Below are positions 16,668-25,346 of a DNA stretch of 64,000 nt, one piece after another. The number at the start of each line of letters is the position of its first letter. The stretch's first letter is position 1. This DNA comes from CAIMFV01 sp040757715 (GTDB lineage: Bacteria > Pseudomonadota > Alphaproteobacteria > Caulobacterales > Caulobacteraceae). The notes below the pieces were generated by a model that was given only the letters and a program-made list of their open reading frames with translations, made no database searches and was not told the DNA's origin. The stretch is from NCBI GenBank assembly GCA_040757715.1, contig JBFLWS010000010.1:1-64000 (forward strand), given 5' to 3'. Position numbers and translations under genes: made by a program.

Positions 16668-17063
16668 GTGGAGCTGATCAGACTGGCGATCGTCATCGTG
16701 GCGGCGGGGGTCCTGGCCTCCTTCACCGATTGGCTGTTCATGGGCGTGATCAATCACAAGCTCTACGAACAGCACCCCGAGGTCTGGCGCGAAGGCCGAC
16801 AGGAGCGAAACAAGATCATCGTCTCGACCCTGTGGGGCGCTCTCGGGTCCGCCGCCTTCGCCGCCCTCGGTTATCGCCTGGGCGTACATGGCGTGGTGGA
16901 CTGGCTGCTGAGCGCGGTGCTGGTCTGGGCGGCGGGCCCTGCGCCCCTGTTGGCCATGAATGTGGTGTGGATGAAGTTCCCCGCCGGGCTCGGCCACAGC
17001 CACGCCGCGGGTTGGCTCGCCCGATTTGTCATCACCGGATTGCTCGCAGCGCTCATTCTTTGA
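16668..17063 (+). CDS. Small membrane protein, DUF1761-like
   Basis: A 131-residue protein with about four hydrophobic segments (LAIVIVAAGVLASFTDWLFMG, ALGSAAFAALGYRLG, WLLSAVLVWAAGPAPLLAMNVVW and FVITGLLAALIL). The first helix resembles DUF1761 membrane proteins, but I am not certain of the family. It starts with GTG after GGGGAGAG and lies 22 nt behind the MFS gene, so it is probably co-transcribed with it. The function is unknown. Confidence 0.7.
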   Translation: MELIRLAIVIVAAGVLASFTDWLFMGVINHKLYEQHPEVWREGRQERNKIIVSTLWGALGSAAFAALGYRLGVHGVVDWLLSAVLVWAAGPAPLLAMNVVWMKFPAGLGHSHAAGWLARFVITGLLAALIL

Positions 17064-17134
17064 ACGGTTTTGCGACCAATTCGCGGGATGGGCGACGCAG
17101 AGCTCCTGCGACTGTCGTCTAAGCCTTCTGAGTG

Positions 17135-17163
17135 TTGCGCCACAGGGAAGGGGCGCCTATAAG
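17135..17163 (+). promoter_or_regulatory. Candidate sigma-70 promoter of the suc operon
   Basis: TTGCGC (17135-17140), 17-bp spacer, TATAAG (17158-17163), about 46 bp before the sucC start codon. Spacing is ideal and the hexamers are close to consensus. Confidence 0.5.
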
Positions 17164-17209
17164 CGTCCCGCTCGCAAAGACCCGCGTCGCTCAGCCCCCG
17201 ACCGTATCG

Positions 17210-18412
17210 ATGAACATTCACGAACACCAGGCCAAGGCCGTCCTCGCCGAGTTCGGCGTCCCCGTTCCGCGCGGCTTCCCCGCCTTCACCGTCAAGGACG
17301 CCGTGAAGGCCGCCAAGGACCTCAAGGGGACCAAGGTCTTCGTGGTCAAGTCGCAGATCCACGCCGGCGGCCGCGGCAAGGGCAAGTTCGAAGGCCTGCC
17401 CGCCACCGCCAAGGGCGGCGTGCGCGTCGTCGCCTCGGTGGATGACGTGAAGAAGAACGCCGAGGAGATGCTTGGCCGGGTTCTCGTCACCCACCAGACC
17501 GGCCCCAAGGGCAAGCAGGTGAACCGCCTCTATATCGAGGAAGGCGCCAACATCGCCCGCGAACTCTATCTGTCGCTGCTGGTGGATCGCGAGACCAGCC
17601 ACGTGGCGGTGGTCGCCTCCACCGAAGGCGGCATGGACATCGAAGACGTGGCGCACTCGACCCCCGAGAAGATCGTCACCTTCCCCATCGACCCGGCCAC
17701 CGGCGTCTTCCCGCACCATGGCCGCCATCTGGCCAAGGCGCTGAAGCTGGAAGGCGATCTCGCCAAGCAAGGCGCCAAGCTGCTCAGCCAGCTCTACGCG
17801 GCGTTCGTGGCCAAGGACATGGCCATGCTGGAGATCAACCCGCTCATCGTCACCGGCGAAGGCCAGCTGCGCGTGCTCGACGCCAAGGTCAGCTTCGACG
17901 ACAACGCCCTCTACCGCCACGAGGACATCCGGGCCCTTCGCGACCTCTCTGAAGAAGATGCGAAGGAGATCGAGGCCTCCAAGTTCGACCTGTCCTACAT
18001 CGCCCTCGACGGCGAGATCGGCTGCATGGTGAACGGCGCGGGTCTGGCCATGGCCACCCTCGACATCATCAAGCTCTATGGCGCCGAGCCGGCCAACTTC
18101 CTCGACGTGGGCGGCGGCGCCTCCAAGGAAAAGGTCACCGCGGCGTTCAAGATCATCACCGCCGACCCCAACGTGAAGGGCATCCTGGTCAACATCTTCG
18201 GCGGCATCATGCGCTGCGACATCATCGCCGAGGGCGTGGTGGCCGCGGCCCGTGAAGTCGGCCTGCAGGTGCCGCTGGTGGTGCGCCTCGAAGGCACCAA
18301 TGTTCAACAGGGCAAGGACATCCTCGCGCAGTCCGGCCTCGCCATCACGCCAGCCAACGACCTCGCGGACGCCGCGGACAAGATCGTCAAGGCCGTCAAG
18401 GGGACGAAGTAA
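17210..18412 (+). CDS. sucC: Succinate-CoA ligase (ADP-forming) beta subunit
   Basis: Catalyses succinyl-CoA + ADP + Pi to succinate + CoA + ATP in the TCA cycle, together with SucD. The 400-residue product starts with the canonical MNIHEHQAKAVLAEFGVPVP and shows the ATP-grasp features KSQIHAGGRGKGKFEG, LEINPLIVTGEG and VNIFGGIMRCDIIAEGV. The ATG at 17210 is fixed by this N-terminus although the frame opens at 17132. It heads sucC-sucD-sucA-sucB. Unlike many alphaproteobacteria, no mdh gene lies directly upstream. Confidence 0.97.
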   Translation: MNIHEHQAKAVLAEFGVPVPRGFPAFTVKDAVKAAKDLKGTKVFVVKSQIHAGGRGKGKFEGLPATAKGGVRVVASVDDVKKNAEEMLGRVLVTHQTGPKGKQVNRLYIEEGANIARELYLSLLVDRETSHVAVVASTEGGMDIEDVAHSTPEKIVTFPIDPATGVFPHHGRHLAKALKLEGDLAKQGAKLLSQLYAAFVAKDMAMLEINPLIVTGEGQLRVLDAKVSFDDNALYRHEDIRALRDLSEEDAKEIEASKFDLSYIALDGEIGCMVNGAGLAMATLDIIKLYGAEPANFLDVGGGASKEKVTAAFKIITADPNVKGILVNIFGGIMRCDIIAEGVVAAAREVGLQVPLVVRLEGTNVQQGKDILAQSGLAITPANDLADAADKIVKAVKGTK

Positions 18413-18417
18413 GTCAG

Positions 18418-19305
18418 ATGTCCATTCTTATCGGCAAACAGACCCGCGTGATCTGCCAGGGCATCACCGGCAGCCAGGGCACCTTCCATACCGAGCAGGC
18501 CATCGCCTACGGCACCCAAATGGTCGGCGGCGTCACCCCCGGCAAGGGCGGCACGACCCACGTGGGCGTGCCCGTGTTCGATACGGTTGAAGAGGCCGTC
18601 TACGCCGTGAAGCCGGACGCCTCGGTGGTCTATGTGCCGCCGCCGTTCGCCGCCGACTCCATCCTGGAGGCCATCGACGCCGAGATCCCGCTGATCATCT
18701 GCATCACCGAAGGCATCCCGGTGCTGGACATGGTGAAGGTGAAGCGCTCGCTCGCCGGCTCCAAGTCGCGCCTCATCGGTCCTAACTGCCCCGGCGTGCT
18801 GACCCCTAACGAGTGCAAGATCGGCATCATGCCGGGCAACATCTTCTCCAAGGGCTCGGTGGGCGTGGTCTCGCGCTCCGGCACCTTGACCTATGAGGCG
18901 GTGTTCCAGACCACCAACGCCGGCCTTGGCCAGACCACGGCCGTGGGCATCGGCGGCGACCCGGTGAAGGGCACCGAATTCATCGACGTGCTGGAGATGT
19001 TCCTTGCCGACGAAGCGACGCAATCGATCATCATGATCGGTGAAATCGGCGGCTCTGCCGAGGAAGACGCGGCGCAGTTCATCGCTGACGAAGCCAAGAA
19101 GGGGCGCAAGAAGCCCATGGCGGGCTTCATCGCCGGCCGCACCGCGCCTCCGGGCCGGCGCATGGGCCATGCGGGCGCGATCATCTCCGGCGGCAAGGGC
19201 GGCGCCGAGGACAAGATCGCGGCCATGGAGGCCGCCGGCATCCGCGTGTCGCCGTCCCCGGCGGCCCTCGGAGAAACTTTGCTGTCGGTGCTGAAAGGCG
19301 CCTAA
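18418..19305 (+). CDS. sucD: Succinate-CoA ligase alpha subunit
   Basis: Partner of SucC; binds CoA and carries the phosphohistidine intermediate. The 295-residue product has the Rossmann CoA-binding region (VICQGITGSQGTFHTEQAI), GPNCPGVLTP, and the active-site histidine in MGHAGAIISGGKG near the C-terminus. It begins 5 nt after the sucC stop, so the two are translationally linked. Confidence 0.97.
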   Translation: MSILIGKQTRVICQGITGSQGTFHTEQAIAYGTQMVGGVTPGKGGTTHVGVPVFDTVEEAVYAVKPDASVVYVPPPFAADSILEAIDAEIPLIICITEGIPVLDMVKVKRSLAGSKSRLIGPNCPGVLTPNECKIGIMPGNIFSKGSVGVVSRSGTLTYEAVFQTTNAGLGQTTAVGIGGDPVKGTEFIDVLEMFLADEATQSIIMIGEIGGSAEEDAAQFIADEAKKGRKKPMAGFIAGRTAPPGRRMGHAGAIISGGKGGAEDKIAAMEAAGIRVSPSPAALGETLLSVLKGA

Positions 19306-19374
19306 GACCCATTATCTAGTACAAGGGCGGTCCGCACCGCGTCACTCGACCTGCGGCGGAACGCCGGAGATAGA

Positions 19375-22350
19375 ATGACTATGGCGGACGACACCGGCCG
19401 GATTAACCAGGTGCTGGCGGAGACCTCGTTCCTGTTCGGGGGCAATCTCGCCTACATCGAAGACCTCTATGAGCGTTACGCTCAGGACCCGAACTCGGTC
19501 CCGCCGTCCTGGCGGGCCTTCTTCGACGCCCTGCGCGAGAACCCAGAGGCCATTCGCCAGTTCGCGGCTGATCCGTCCTGGACGCCGCCCGAAGCCGACG
19601 GCGAGCGTCCCGAGTGGCTCTCGGCCATCGACGGTCTGTGGCCCGGTCAGACCGGCGCCGCCCCGGCCAAGCGCGCCCCGGCGGCGTCTAGCGGCGCAGC
19701 GGCGGCCGCCCCGTCCCAGGGCCAGATCCGCGCCGCCACGCTGGATTCTGTCCGTGCGCTGATGATGATCCGCGCCTACCGCATCCGCGGCCACCTGCAC
19801 GCCAACCTCGACCCCCTCGGCATCGAAGGCAAGATCGAGAACGCCGAGCTGGAGCCGACCTTCTACGGCTTCACCTCCGCCGACTACGACCGCCCGATCT
19901 TCCTCGACAACGTGCTAGGCCTCGAGACCGCGACGCTTCGCGAGATCCTGGCCATCGTCAAGCGCACCTATTGCGGCAATGTCGGCGTGCAGTTCATGCA
20001 CATCTCCGACCCCGACGAGAAGCGCTGGCTGCAGGAGCGCATCGAGGGCAAGGACAAGGAGATCACCTTCACCCCCGAGGGCAAGAAGGCGATCCTGAAG
20101 AAGCTGATCGAGACGGAAGGTTTCGAGCGCTTCCTGCACAAGCGCTTCCCCGGCACCAAGCGCTTCGGCCTCGACGGCGGCGAAGCCATGGTTCCGGCGC
20201 TGGAGCAGATGATCAAGCGCGGCGGCGCCATGGGCGTGGACGAGATCGTCATCGGCATGCCCCACCGCGGGCGTCTGAACGTGCTCGCCGCGGTGATGGG
20301 CAAGCCCTATCACGTGATCTTCCACGAGTTCCAGGGCGGCTCCTCGGTGCCTTCGGACATCGAAGGCTCGGGCGACGTGAAGTACCACCTGGGCGCCTCC
20401 TCGGACCGCGCCTTCGACGGCAACAACGTCCACCTCTCGCTCACCGCCAATCCGAGCCACCTCGAGATCGTCAACCCGGTGGTGATCGGCAAGGCCCGCG
20501 CCAAGCAGGCCTTCGACCTGCGCGAGGACCCCAACGCCGGCCGCGGCAAGGTGATGCCGCTCCTGCTGCACGGCGATGCGGCCTTCGCCGGCCAGGGCGT
20601 GGTGGCTGAGTGCTTCGCCCTCATGGGGCTGAAGGGCTACCGCACCGGCGGCACCATGCACTTCATCGTCAACAACCAGATCGGCTTCACCACGAGCCCG
20701 CGCAACTCGCGCTCCTCGCCCTATCCGTCGGACGTGGCCCTGATGGTGCAGGCGCCCATCTTCCACTGCAACGGCGATGATCCCGAGGCCGTGGTCTACG
20801 CCGCCAAGGTGGCCACCGAATACCGCCAGACCTTCGGCAAGGACGTGGTGGTGGACATGTTCTGCTACCGCCGCTTCGGTCACAACGAAGGCGACGACCC
20901 GACCTTCACCCAGCCCTTGATGTACGCCAAGATCAAGGACCACCCCTCCACCCGCGAGATCTACAGCCAGCGCCTGGTGGCGGATGGCGTGGTGACCCAG
21001 GCAGAGGTGGATGCGTGGGTGAATGAGTTCGAGGCCTTCCTCGACGCCGAGTTCGACAAGGGCAAGACCTACCACGCCGACAAGGCCGACTGGCTCGACG
21101 GGCGCTGGGCCGGCATTCTGGAGGCCGGGGCCGAGCGCCGCGGCGACACCGCCGTGCCGCTGGCCAAGCTGAAGGAGCTCGGCCTCAAGCTCACCGACAT
21201 CCCCGCCAGCGTGGACGTGCACCGCACCCTGAAGCGGGTGATCGAGAACCGCCGCCAGGCGGTGGAGACCGGCGAGGGCTTCGACTGGGCCACCGCCGAG
21301 AGCCTCGCCTTCGCCTCTCTGGCGGACGAGGGCTTCAACATCCGCCTGTCAGGCCAGGACAGCGTCCGCGGCACCTTCAGCCAGCGTCACTCCGGCGTGG
21401 TCGATCAGACCACGGAGGAACGCTATTTCCCGCTGAACAACCTGCGTCCGGGCCAGGGCCAGTTCGAAGTGATCGACTCGGCTCTGTCGGAAGAGGCGGT
21501 GCTCGGCTTCGAGTACGGCTATTCCCTGGCCGACCCGGACACCCTCACCCTGTGGGAAGGCCAGTTCGGCGACTTCGCCAACGGCGCGCAAGTTGTGGTG
21601 GACCAGTTCATCTCCTCGGGCGAGCGCAAGTGGCTGCGCATGTCGGGCCTGACCATGCTCCTGCCGCACGGCTACGAAGGTCAGGGCCCGGAACACTCCT
21701 CCGCCCGCCTGGAGCGCTATCTGCAGCTCTGCGCCGAAGACAATCTGCAGGTGGCCAACTGCTCCACCCCGGCCAACTACTTCCACATCCTGCGACGGCA
21801 GCTGCACCGGCCGTTCCGCAAGCCGCTGATCCTGATGACGCCCAAGTCTCTGCTGCGCCACAAGCGCGCGGTGTCCACCTTGAGCGAAATGACCGAAGGC
21901 TCGTCCTTCCACCGCCTCTTGTGGGACGACGCCGAGAAGAATCCCGCCAACGCTGGCGGGATCAAGCTGCCGTCGGACGATAAGATCCGTCGACTGATCA
22001 TCTGCTCCGGCAAGGTCTATTACGACCTTCTGGAAGCGCGCGAGAAAAAGGGCGTCAACGACGTCTACATCATGCGCCTGGAGCAGTTCTATCCCTGGCC
22101 GATCCAATCCCTCCGCAAGGAGCTGGCGCGCTTCAAGAACGCCGAGGTGGTCTGGGTGCAGGAGGAGCCGAAGAACATGGGGGGTTGGACCTTCGTCGAC
22201 CCCTGGCTTGAACTGACGCTCGAGCGCGTCGACATCGCCGCCAAGCGGGCGCGCTACGTGGGACGGCCGGCCTCGGCCTCCACCGCGGCGGGCCTGATGG
22301 CCCGTCACCTGCGCGAGCTGGAAACTTTCACCAATGAGGCGTTCGCCTAA
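19375..22350 (+). CDS. sucA: 2-oxoglutarate dehydrogenase E1 component
   Basis: Thiamine-diphosphate-dependent decarboxylase of the 2-oxoglutarate dehydrogenase complex. The 991-residue length is normal. An N-terminal E2-binding segment (FLFGGNLAYIEDLYERYAQDP) is followed by an Ala/Pro linker and the catalytic core with GMPHRGRLNVLA, SLTANPSHLEIVNPV, GDAAFAGQGVVAE and FGHNEGDDPTFTQP. LPHGYEGQGPEHSSARLER, shown here in part, lies in the C-terminal half. The start is ATG 19375 or ATG 19381, two codons later. A 69-bp gap separates it from sucD. Confidence 0.97.
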   Translation: MTMADDTGRINQVLAETSFLFGGNLAYIEDLYERYAQDPNSVPPSWRAFFDALRENPEAIRQFAADPSWTPPEADGERPEWLSAIDGLWPGQTGAAPAKRAPAASSGAAAAAPSQGQIRAATLDSVRALMMIRAYRIRGHLHANLDPLGIEGKIENAELEPTFYGFTSADYDRPIFLDNVLGLETATLREILAIVKRTYCGNVGVQFMHISDPDEKRWLQERIEGKDKEITFTPEGKKAILKKLIETEGFERFLHKRFPGTKRFGLDGGEAMVPALEQMIKRGGAMGVDEIVIGMPHRGRLNVLAAVMGKPYHVIFHEFQGGSSVPSDIEGSGDVKYHLGASSDRAFDGNNVHLSLTANPSHLEIVNPVVIGKARAKQAFDLREDPNAGRGKVMPLLLHGDAAFAGQGVVAECFALMGLKGYRTGGTMHFIVNNQIGFTTSPRNSRSSPYPSDVALMVQAPIFHCNGDDPEAVVYAAKVATEYRQTFGKDVVVDMFCYRRFGHNEGDDPTFTQPLMYAKIKDHPSTREIYSQRLVADGVVTQAEVDAWVNEFEAFLDAEFDKGKTYHADKADWLDGRWAGILEAGAERRGDTAVPLAKLKELGLKLTDIPASVDVHRTLKRVIENRRQAVETGEGFDWATAESLAFASLADEGFNIRLSGQDSVRGTFSQRHSGVVDQTTEERYFPLNNLRPGQGQFEVIDSALSEEAVLGFEYGYSLADPDTLTLWEGQFGDFANGAQVVVDQFISSGERKWLRMSGLTMLLPHGYEGQGPEHSSARLERYLQLCAEDNLQVANCSTPANYFHILRRQLHRPFRKPLILMTPKSLLRHKRAVSTLSEMTEGSSFHRLLWDDAEKNPANAGGIKLPSDDKIRRLIICSGKVYYDLLEAREKKGVNDVYIMRLEQFYPWPIQSLRKELARFKNAEVVWVQEEPKNMGGWTFVDPWLELTLERVDIAAKRARYVGRPASASTAAGLMARHLRELETFTNEAFA

Positions 22351-22392
22351 GCGGACGAAAAGCCGGCGCAAGCCAGCAAGGAGCTTCTCAAC

Positions 22393-23925
22393 ATGGCCGA
22401 CATCCTGACCCCCACGCTCGGCGAGTCCGTGAGCGAAGCGACCGTCGCGCGCTGGACCAAGAAGGCCGGCGAGGCGGTGAAAAAGGACGAGATCCTGGTG
22501 GAGCTGGAGACCGACAAGGTCTCCCTCGAAGTCGCGGCCCCTGCCGACGGCGTGCTCGCCGAGATCACCGCTCCGGAAGGCGCCAACGTGGTCCCGGGCC
22601 AAAAGCTCGGCGTGGTGAGCGCGGGCGCTTCCGCCAGCGCCGCCGCCCCTCCGGCGCCGGCCGCACAGCCGGCCGCCAAGCCCGCCGCTCCGGCTCCAGC
22701 CGCCGCAGCGCCGGCAGCCGCCGCGGCTTCTGGCGGCGCCCCCATCGAGGTGAAGACCCCGGTGATGGGCGAAAGCGTCGCCGAAGGCACCATCGCCAAC
22801 TGGAACAAGAAGATCGGCGATCAGGTGACCAAGGACGAGGTGCTGGTGGAGATCGAGACCGACAAGGTGGCGGTGGAAGTGTCCGCCCCTGCCGACGGCG
22901 TCTTGGTGCAGATCCTTTCCCAGAACGGCGCCACCGTGACCCCCGGCCAGGTGATCGCCCGCATCGCCCCCGGCGCGGGAGCAACCGCCCCGGCGCCCGC
23001 CGCTGCGCCTTCCGCCCCTACCCCAAATTCGACTCCGGCGCCCGCCTCCACCCCGGCCGAGCGTCCGCTCGCCCCTTCGGTGCAACGCATTGTGACTGAA
23101 AACAACCTCGACGCCTCCACCATCCAAGGCACCGGTAAGGACGGCCGCATCACCAAGGGCGACGCCCTGCAGGCCTCTGAAGCCCCCCGCGCCCCGGCCG
23201 CTCCCACGGCCCCGCGCCCCCCCGGCGAGCGCGAAGAGCGGGTGCGCATGACCCGCCTGCGCCAGACCATCGCCAAGCGCCTGAAGGACGCCCAGAACAC
23301 CGCCGCCATGCTCACCACCTTCAACGAGGTGGACATGACCGCGGTGATGGAGCTGCGCGCCCTCTACAAGGACGCTTTCGAGAAGCGCCACGGGGTGAAG
23401 CTCGGCTTCATGAGCTTCTTCGTGAAGGCCTGCGTGGCCGCCCTGAAGGAAGTCCCGGCCGTGAACGCCGAGATCGACGGTCAGGACCTGATCTACAAGA
23501 ACCACTACGACCTGGGCGTCGCAGTGGGCACTGAGCGCGGTCTGGTGGTGCCGGTGGTGCGCGACTGCGACCGCATGAGCCTCGCCGACATCGAAAAGGC
23601 CATCGCCACCCTCGGCGTACAGGCCCGCAACGGCGCGCTGACCCTGGATCAGCTGCAGGGCGGCACCTTCACCATCTCCAATGGCGGCGTCTACGGCTCC
23701 TTGATGTCGACGCCGATCCTCAACGCCCCGCAGTCCGGCATTCTTGGCATGCACAAGATCCAGGAGCGGCCGGTGGTGGTGAACAAGCAAATCATGATCC
23801 GGCCGATGATGTACCTCGCCCTATCCTACGATCACCGCGTGGTGGACGGCAAAGAGGCGGTGACCTTCCTCGTCTCGGTGAAGGACCACATCGAGGATCC
23901 GCAGCGCCTGGTGCTGGATCTGTAA
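22393..23925 (+). CDS. sucB: Dihydrolipoyllysine-residue succinyltransferase (E2o) with two lipoyl domains
   Basis: Core E2 of the 2-oxoglutarate dehydrogenase complex. The 510-residue product has two lipoyl domains (about 1-77 and 117-194), each with the lipoylation motif (ETDKVSLEV and ETDKVAVEV), separated by an Ala/Pro linker. A peripheral-subunit-binding domain follows (about 230-265: PSVQRIVTENNLD, GTGKDGRITKGD). The catalytic domain has the active-site motif SYDHRVVDGKEAV. E2o of E. coli has a single lipoyl domain. No lpd (E3) gene follows; the next gene is rpmH. The start ATG follows AAGGAG with 11-nt spacing. Confidence 0.95.
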   Translation: MADILTPTLGESVSEATVARWTKKAGEAVKKDEILVELETDKVSLEVAAPADGVLAEITAPEGANVVPGQKLGVVSAGASASAAAPPAPAAQPAAKPAAPAPAAAAPAAAAASGGAPIEVKTPVMGESVAEGTIANWNKKIGDQVTKDEVLVEIETDKVAVEVSAPADGVLVQILSQNGATVTPGQVIARIAPGAGATAPAPAAAPSAPTPNSTPAPASTPAERPLAPSVQRIVTENNLDASTIQGTGKDGRITKGDALQASEAPRAPAAPTAPRPPGEREERVRMTRLRQTIAKRLKDAQNTAAMLTTFNEVDMTAVMELRALYKDAFEKRHGVKLGFMSFFVKACVAALKEVPAVNAEIDGQDLIYKNHYDLGVAVGTERGLVVPVVRDCDRMSLADIEKAIATLGVQARNGALTLDQLQGGTFTISNGGVYGSLMSTPILNAPQSGILGMHKIQERPVVVNKQIMIRPMMYLALSYDHRVVDGKEAVTFLVSVKDHIEDPQRLVLDL

Positions 23926-23945
23926 GGGATCGCCATTACCCCTTT

Positions 23946-24031
23946 CCGCTCACCCTCGTGAAAACGAGGGCCCAGGTTTTTTTGCATTCACCTAAAAACG
24001 CCTGGGTCCTCGCCTGCGCGAGAATGAGCGG
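23946..24031. repeat. Palindromic intergenic element between sucB and rpmH
   Basis: An 86-bp inverted-repeat structure. The ends CCGCTCA and TGAGCGG are complementary, and internal blocks CCCAGG and CCTGGG also pair. The left part forms a CCCTCG-TGAAAA-CGAGGG hairpin followed by CCCAGG and seven T, which may end sucB transcripts. It resembles dispersed repeats built on the ends of CTCATTCTCGCGC / TGCGCGAGAATGAG in alphaproteobacteria. One copy in this window. Confidence 0.65.
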
Positions 24032-24053
24032 AGAGGAAAACCCGCCCCTTCGC

Positions 24054-24082
24054 TTGACTCTCCTGCGGGCTTGGCCTATTTC
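24054..24082 (+). promoter_or_regulatory. Candidate sigma-70 promoter of rpmH
   Basis: TTGACT (24054-24059), 17-bp spacer, TATTTC (24077-24082), about 47 bp before the rpmH GTG. It lies downstream of the palindromic element, fitting an independent rpmH-rnpA-engB unit. Confidence 0.5.
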
Positions 24083-24128
24083 CGCCCGCTCATTCTGAAC
24101 CGACGTCTTTCTGTCGCGGAGCTTTGTC

Positions 24129-24263
24129 GTGAAGCGCACCTATCAACCGAGCCGCCTCGTGCGCAAGCGCCGCCACGGCTTCCGCCTGCGTATGTCCACC
24201 AAGAATGGCCGCAAGGTCATCGCCCGTCGCCGCGCCCGCGGCCGCAAGCGCCTGTCGGCCTAA
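24129..24263 (+). CDS. rpmH: 50S ribosomal protein L34
   Basis: A 44-residue basic ribosomal protein starting with GTG: MKRTYQPSRLVRKRRHGFR, then MSTKNGRKVIARRRARGRKR and LSA at the end. Length and every conserved block match L34. The last third overlaps the open frame of rnpA from 24205. It heads rpmH-rnpA-engB. Confidence 0.97.
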   Translation: MKRTYQPSRLVRKRRHGFRLRMSTKNGRKVIARRRARGRKRLSA

Positions 24264-24678
24264 GCCTGAGCCCCTGGCCAGCGCGCCCGACCTCGAACGT
24301 CTGAAGCGCCGCGCGGAGTTCCTCAACGCCGCCAAGGGCAAGGCGAGCGCCCGCGGCGCCGTGCTGATCCAGCAGACCCCGGGCCCGCCCGACACCCCCT
24401 CCATTCGCGTGGGCTTCACCGCCACCAAGAAGCTGGGCGGAGCGGTGGTGCGCAATCGCTGCAAGCGTCGCCTGCGCGAAGCTGCACGCCTGATCCTGCC
24501 GGAACTGGGCGAAGGCGGGCAGGACTATGTGTTCATCGCCAGATCCGGCTGCGCCGACCGCCCCTGGGAGCGGCTGCTGGACGACGTTCGCGCCGCCCTG
24601 CGCGGGCTGAAGGCCGGCGGCGACCCGCCCAGAGCCCCAAGATCCTTGAAGCCGCCGCGAAAGGGAGGCCGTTCGTGA
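24205..24678 (+). CDS. rnpA: Ribonuclease P protein component
   Basis: Protein subunit of RNase P, which matures the 5' ends of tRNAs. Seen: ERLKRRAEFLNAAKG near the N-terminus, FTATKKLGGAVVRNRCKRRLRE (the RNR motif, in part) and DYVFIARSG. The only ATG/GTG/TTG in this frame upstream of ERLKRR is the ATG at 24205, inside rpmH in another frame, giving 157 residues and a 59-bp overlap. CTG at 24274 is the alternative and would start just after rpmH. The C-terminus is extended and basic. It overlaps engB by 4 nt (GTGA). Confidence 0.9.
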   Translation: MAARSSPVAAPAAASACRPKPEPLASAPDLERLKRRAEFLNAAKGKASARGAVLIQQTPGPPDTPSIRVGFTATKKLGGAVVRNRCKRRLREAARLILPELGEGGQDYVFIARSGCADRPWERLLDDVRAALRGLKAGGDPPRAPRSLKPPRKGGRS

Positions 24679-25346
24679 CCGACACCCCCAGCCCCTCGCC
24701 GGCGCCGATTGAAGAGCTGTTCGACGCCGAGACCCTGGAGGCCGCCCGGGTGCTGTTCGCCCGCGAGGTGAGCTTCCTCATGGGCGCGGCCAAGATCGAG
24801 CAGCTTCCGGGAACCGACCTGCCGGAAGTGGCCTTCGCCGGCCGCTCCAATGTGGGCAAGTCGAGCCTGATCAACGCCCTGACCGGCCGAAAGGCGCTGG
24901 CGCGCGCCTCCAGCGAACCGGGCCGCACCCGCGAAGTGAACATCTTCCTGCTCGACGCGCGCCTCCGCCTGGTGGACCTGCCCGGCTACGGCTTCGCCAA
25001 GGCCGACAAGAAGACCACCTCCAAGTTCCAGAACCTCGGCCGGGCCTATCTGCGCGGCCGACCCAACCTGAAGCGGGTCTATCTCTTGATCGACGCCCGC
25101 CATGGGCTGAAGGCGGTGGACAAGGAAGCCATGGAGGCCCTCGACCTCGCCGCCGTGTCCTACCAGATCGTGCTCACCAAGGCCGACAAGCTGAAGCCCG
25201 CCGACTTGAAGCAGGTGAACGCTGAGACCCTGAAGGCGGTGTCCAGGCGCCCGGCGGCGTTTCCGCGGGTGGCGGCCACCTCCTCGGAAACCGGCTTCGG
25301 CCTTGCTGAGCTGCGCGCCGAGATTGAGGCGGCTATCGAAGCCTAA
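24675..25346 (+). CDS. engB: Ribosome biogenesis GTPase EngB (YihA/YsxC)
   Basis: Essential-type TrmE-Era-EngA-YihA GTPase acting in 50S subunit assembly. The 223-residue product has G1 GRSNVGKSS (about 56-64), G2/G3 region PGRTREVNIFLLD and DLPGYGFAKAD, G4 TKADKL, and SSETGFGL near the C-terminus. It starts with GTG overlapping the rnpA stop and has the strong site AAGGGAGG upstream. yidC, commonly between rnpA and engB in related genomes, is absent here. It ends 4 bp into the convergent small gene. Confidence 0.95.
   Translation: MTDTPSPSPAPIEELFDAETLEAARVLFAREVSFLMGAAKIEQLPGTDLPEVAFAGRSNVGKSSLINALTGRKALARASSEPGRTREVNIFLLDARLRLVDLPGYGFAKADKKTTSKFQNLGRAYLRGRPNLKRVYLLIDARHGLKAVDKEAMEALDLAAVSYQIVLTKADKLKPADLKQVNAETLKAVSRRPAAFPRVAATSSETGFGLAELRAEIEAAIEA

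Noticed and set aside
21349..23790. 813-codon minus-strand frame opposite sucA/sucB
   Set aside because: Biased His/Gly/Val composition without domain motifs; sucA and sucB on the plus strand are certain.
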